A DNA stretch of 64,000 nt from Hydractinia symbiolongicarpus (Eukaryota; Cnidaria; Hydrozoa; Anthoathecata; Hydractiniidae): assembly GCF_029227915.1 (NCBI RefSeq), contig NC_079878.1:33383501-33447500 (forward strand), given 5' to 3'. The notes below the pieces were generated by a model that was not told the origin of the DNA, made no database searches, and saw only the letters and a list, made by a program, of their open reading frames with translations. The translations under genes were made by a program, and so were the position numbers. Shown piece by piece: positions 61,986-64,000 of this stretch (position 1 is its first letter; each line of letters opens with the position of its first letter).

Positions 61986-64000
61986 AAAACATTTTTAAAA
62001 ACTACAAGTCTTATGCGTTTTAGTGGTGAAAAAATAATTTAAAAAATCGTTCTGGAAATGAGTTTACTCACAGGGTACTTTCTTTGTATACATTTGACTG
62101 TACGTGCCAAGCCCGGGATTTACGAGAAATCGCGGGTTTTCGTTTGCCGGCGATTAAACTTCTTTTATTCTGCGTCTCATCAAAAATGAAAACATTTTTG
62201 AAAACTACAAGTCTCATGCGTTTTAGTGGTGAAAAAATAATTTAAAAAATCGTTCGGGAAATGAGTTTACTCCCTGGGTACTTTCTTTGTATACTTTTGA
62301 CTATACGGGCCAAGCCGGGATTTACGGGAAATCTCGGGTTTTCGTTTGCCGGCGATTAAACTTCTTTTATTCAGCGTCTCATCAAAAATGAAAACAATTT
62401 TAAAAACTACAAGTCTTATGCGTTTTAGTGGTGAAAAAATAATTTAAAAAATCGTAATGGAAATGAGTTTACTCACACGGTACTTTCTATGTATACATTC
62501 GACTATACGTGCCAAGCCCGGGATTTACGGGAAATCGCGGGTTTTCGTTTGCCGGCGATTAAACTTCTTTTATTCAGCGTCTCATCAAAAATGAAAACAT
62601 TTTTGAAAACTACAAGTCTCATGCGTTTTAGTGGTGAAAAAATAATTTAAAAAATCGTTCGGGAAATGAGTTTACTCCCTGGGTACTTTCTTTGTATACT
62701 TTTGACTATACGGGCCAAGTCGGGATTTACGGGAAATCGCGGGTTTTCATTTGCCGGCGATTAAACTTCTTTTATTCAGCTTCTCATCAAAAATGAAAAC
62801 ATTTTTAAAAACTACAAGTCTTATGCGTTTTAGTGGTGAAAAAATAATTTAAAAAATCGTTCTGGAAATGAGTTTACTCACAGGGTACTTTCTTTGTATA
62901 CATTCGACTATACGGGCCAAGCCCGGGATTTACGGGAAATCGCGGGTTTTCGTTTGCCGGCGAGTAAACTTCTTTTATTCAGCGTCCCATCAAATATGAA
63001 AATATTTTTGAAAACTACAAGTCTCATGCGTTTAGTGGTAAAAAAATAAAATAAAAAATCGTTCGGGAAATGAGTTTACTCCCTGGGTACTTTCTTTGTA
63101 TACTTTTGACTATACGGGCCAAGCCCGGGATTTACGGGAAATCGCGGGTTTTCGTTTGCCGACGATTAAACTTCTTTTATTCAGCGTCTCATCAAAAATG
63201 AAAACACTTTTAAAAACTACAAGTCTTATGCGTTTTAGTGGTGAAAAAATAATTTAAAAAATCGTTCTGGAAATGAGTTTACTCCCTGGGTACTTTCTTT
63301 GTATACTTTTGACTATACGGGCCGAATCCGGGATTTAGGGAAATCGCAGGTTTTCGTTTGCCGGCGATTAAACTGCTTTTATTCAGCGTCCCACCAAAAA
63401 TGAAAACATTTTTAAAAACTACAAGTCTCATGCGTTTTAGTGGTGAAAAAATAATTTGAAAAATCGTTCGGGAAATGAGTTTACTCCCTGGGTACTTTCT
63501 TTGTATACATTCGACTATACGGGCCAAGCCCGGGATTTACGGGAAATCCCGGTTTTTCGTTTGCCGGCGATTAAACTTCTTTTATTCAGCGTCTCATCAA
63601 AAATGAAAACATTTTTGAAAACTACAAGTCTCATGCGTTTTAGTGGTGAAAAAATAATTTAAAAAATCGTTCGGGAAATGAGTTTACTCCCTGGGTACTT
63701 TCTATGTATACTTTTGACTATACGGGCCAAGCCCGGGATTTACGGGAAATCCCGGTTTTTCGTTTGCCGGCGATTAAACTTCTTTTATTCAGCGTCTCAT
63801 CAAAAATGAAAACATTTTTGAAAACTACAAGTCTCATGCGTTTTAGTGGTGAAAAAATAATTTAAAAAATCGTTCGGGAAATGAGTTTACTCCCTGGGTA
63901 CTTTCTATGTATACTTTTGACTATACGGGCCAAGTCGGGATTTACGGGAAATCGCGGGTTTTCGTTTGCCGGCGATTAAACTTCTTTTATTCAGCGTCTC

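Larger units (their letters stand above)
42500..64000. repeat. ~202-bp satellite array, segment 7 (C/D/E-rich, to window end)
   Basis: Continuous monomers to the last base, no insertion. Class D monomers are frequent here, as is a variant with CCAGGCCGGG and CGCGGGTTTCG (one T fewer). That variant gives the recurrent 61-codon frames at 46168, 46773, 51589, 53997, 54603, 55200, 59026 and 61249; these are copies of one monomer haplotype, not genes. Several block duplications are listed separately. The last kilobase carries the local variants AAATCCCGGTTTTTCG and TTTCTATGTATAC. Confidence 0.96.

Noticed and set aside
1-64000. CRISPR array
   Set aside because: The repeat is ~202 bp and directly abutting, with no unique spacers, no 25-40-bp repeats and no cas-like genes.
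1-64000. CENP-B box in the monomer
   Set aside because: I looked by eye for TTCGNNNNANNCGGG and its complement. The nearest segments (TTCGTTTGCCGGCG and CCCGGGATTTACGG) lack required positions.
1-64000. Pure assembly artefact as the explanation of the block duplications
   Set aside because: Copies differ by scattered substitutions and one-base indels, and junctions produce plausible hybrid monomers. I cannot exclude local collapse or expansion without reads, so copy numbers remain provisional.

Overview
This window is almost entirely one satellite DNA: about 300 head-to-tail copies of a roughly 202-bp monomer. All copies lie in the same orientation, from the first base to the last. The only non-satellite sequence I can find is three near-identical ~600-bp fragments of the 3' end of a non-LTR (LINE) retrotransposon, at 5757-6355, 8791-9389 and 10812-11411. 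There is no convincing host gene, tRNA, rRNA, CRISPR array or bacterial-type operon. Short open frames inside the satellite on both strands recur only because the monomer recurs.

Organism: a eukaryote. A homogeneous megasatellite with higher-order structure, plus a 5'-truncated, polyadenylated LINE with AATAAA and a target-site duplication, is a eukaryotic combination. The LINE tail resembles the C-terminus of the Jockey/CR1-group reverse transcriptases that are very common in cnidarian and other marine invertebrate genomes (family recognised from memory, not searched). A cnidarian-like invertebrate is my best guess, held weakly. The location is plausibly pericentromeric, centromeric or another heterochromatic block, but nothing in the sequence proves this.

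Monomer: a hand-counted class B consensus, starting at the GGGTAC motif, is 202 bp with 74 G+C (36.6%) and 12 CpG. That is about 1.8 times the CpG expected from its C and G content. It has a GC-rich third (GGGCCAAGCCGGG ... GCCGGCGATT) and an AT-rich remainder with A/T tracts. The GC-rich part carries four GGG tracts that fit a G-quadruplex rule and a GATTT/AAATC inverted repeat. The AT-rich part carries a strong dyad, TCAAAAATG / CATTTTTGA around AAAA. Diagnostic variants define monomer classes: A, CACAGGGTAC with CATTCGAC and often CGTGCC; B, CCCTGGGTAC with CCAAGCCGGG or CCAAGCCCGGG; C, CCGAGTCCGGGATTTAGGG with AAACTGC; D, GTCCCATCAAATATG with the one-base-shorter GCGTTTAGTGG; E, AACACTTTTAAAA.

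Layout. 1-5756: mixed A/B/C monomers with local 405-bp and ~2.02-kb duplications. 5757-11411: a mosaic in which one LINE insertion has been copied to three places along with flanking monomers. 11412-20200: array with class D monomers and a 406-bp dimer block (about 14.6-17.2 kb). 20200-30200: A/B/C array with variably spaced markers. 30200-42500: a 2431-bp tandem duplication followed by a 1619-bp one. 42500-64000: array rich in C, D and E monomers, with 1397-bp, ~605-bp and 2223-bp duplications and a recurrent 18-bp-deleted monomer. The window is best read as a record of unequal crossover and array amplification, with the LINE fragment as a passenger and time marker.
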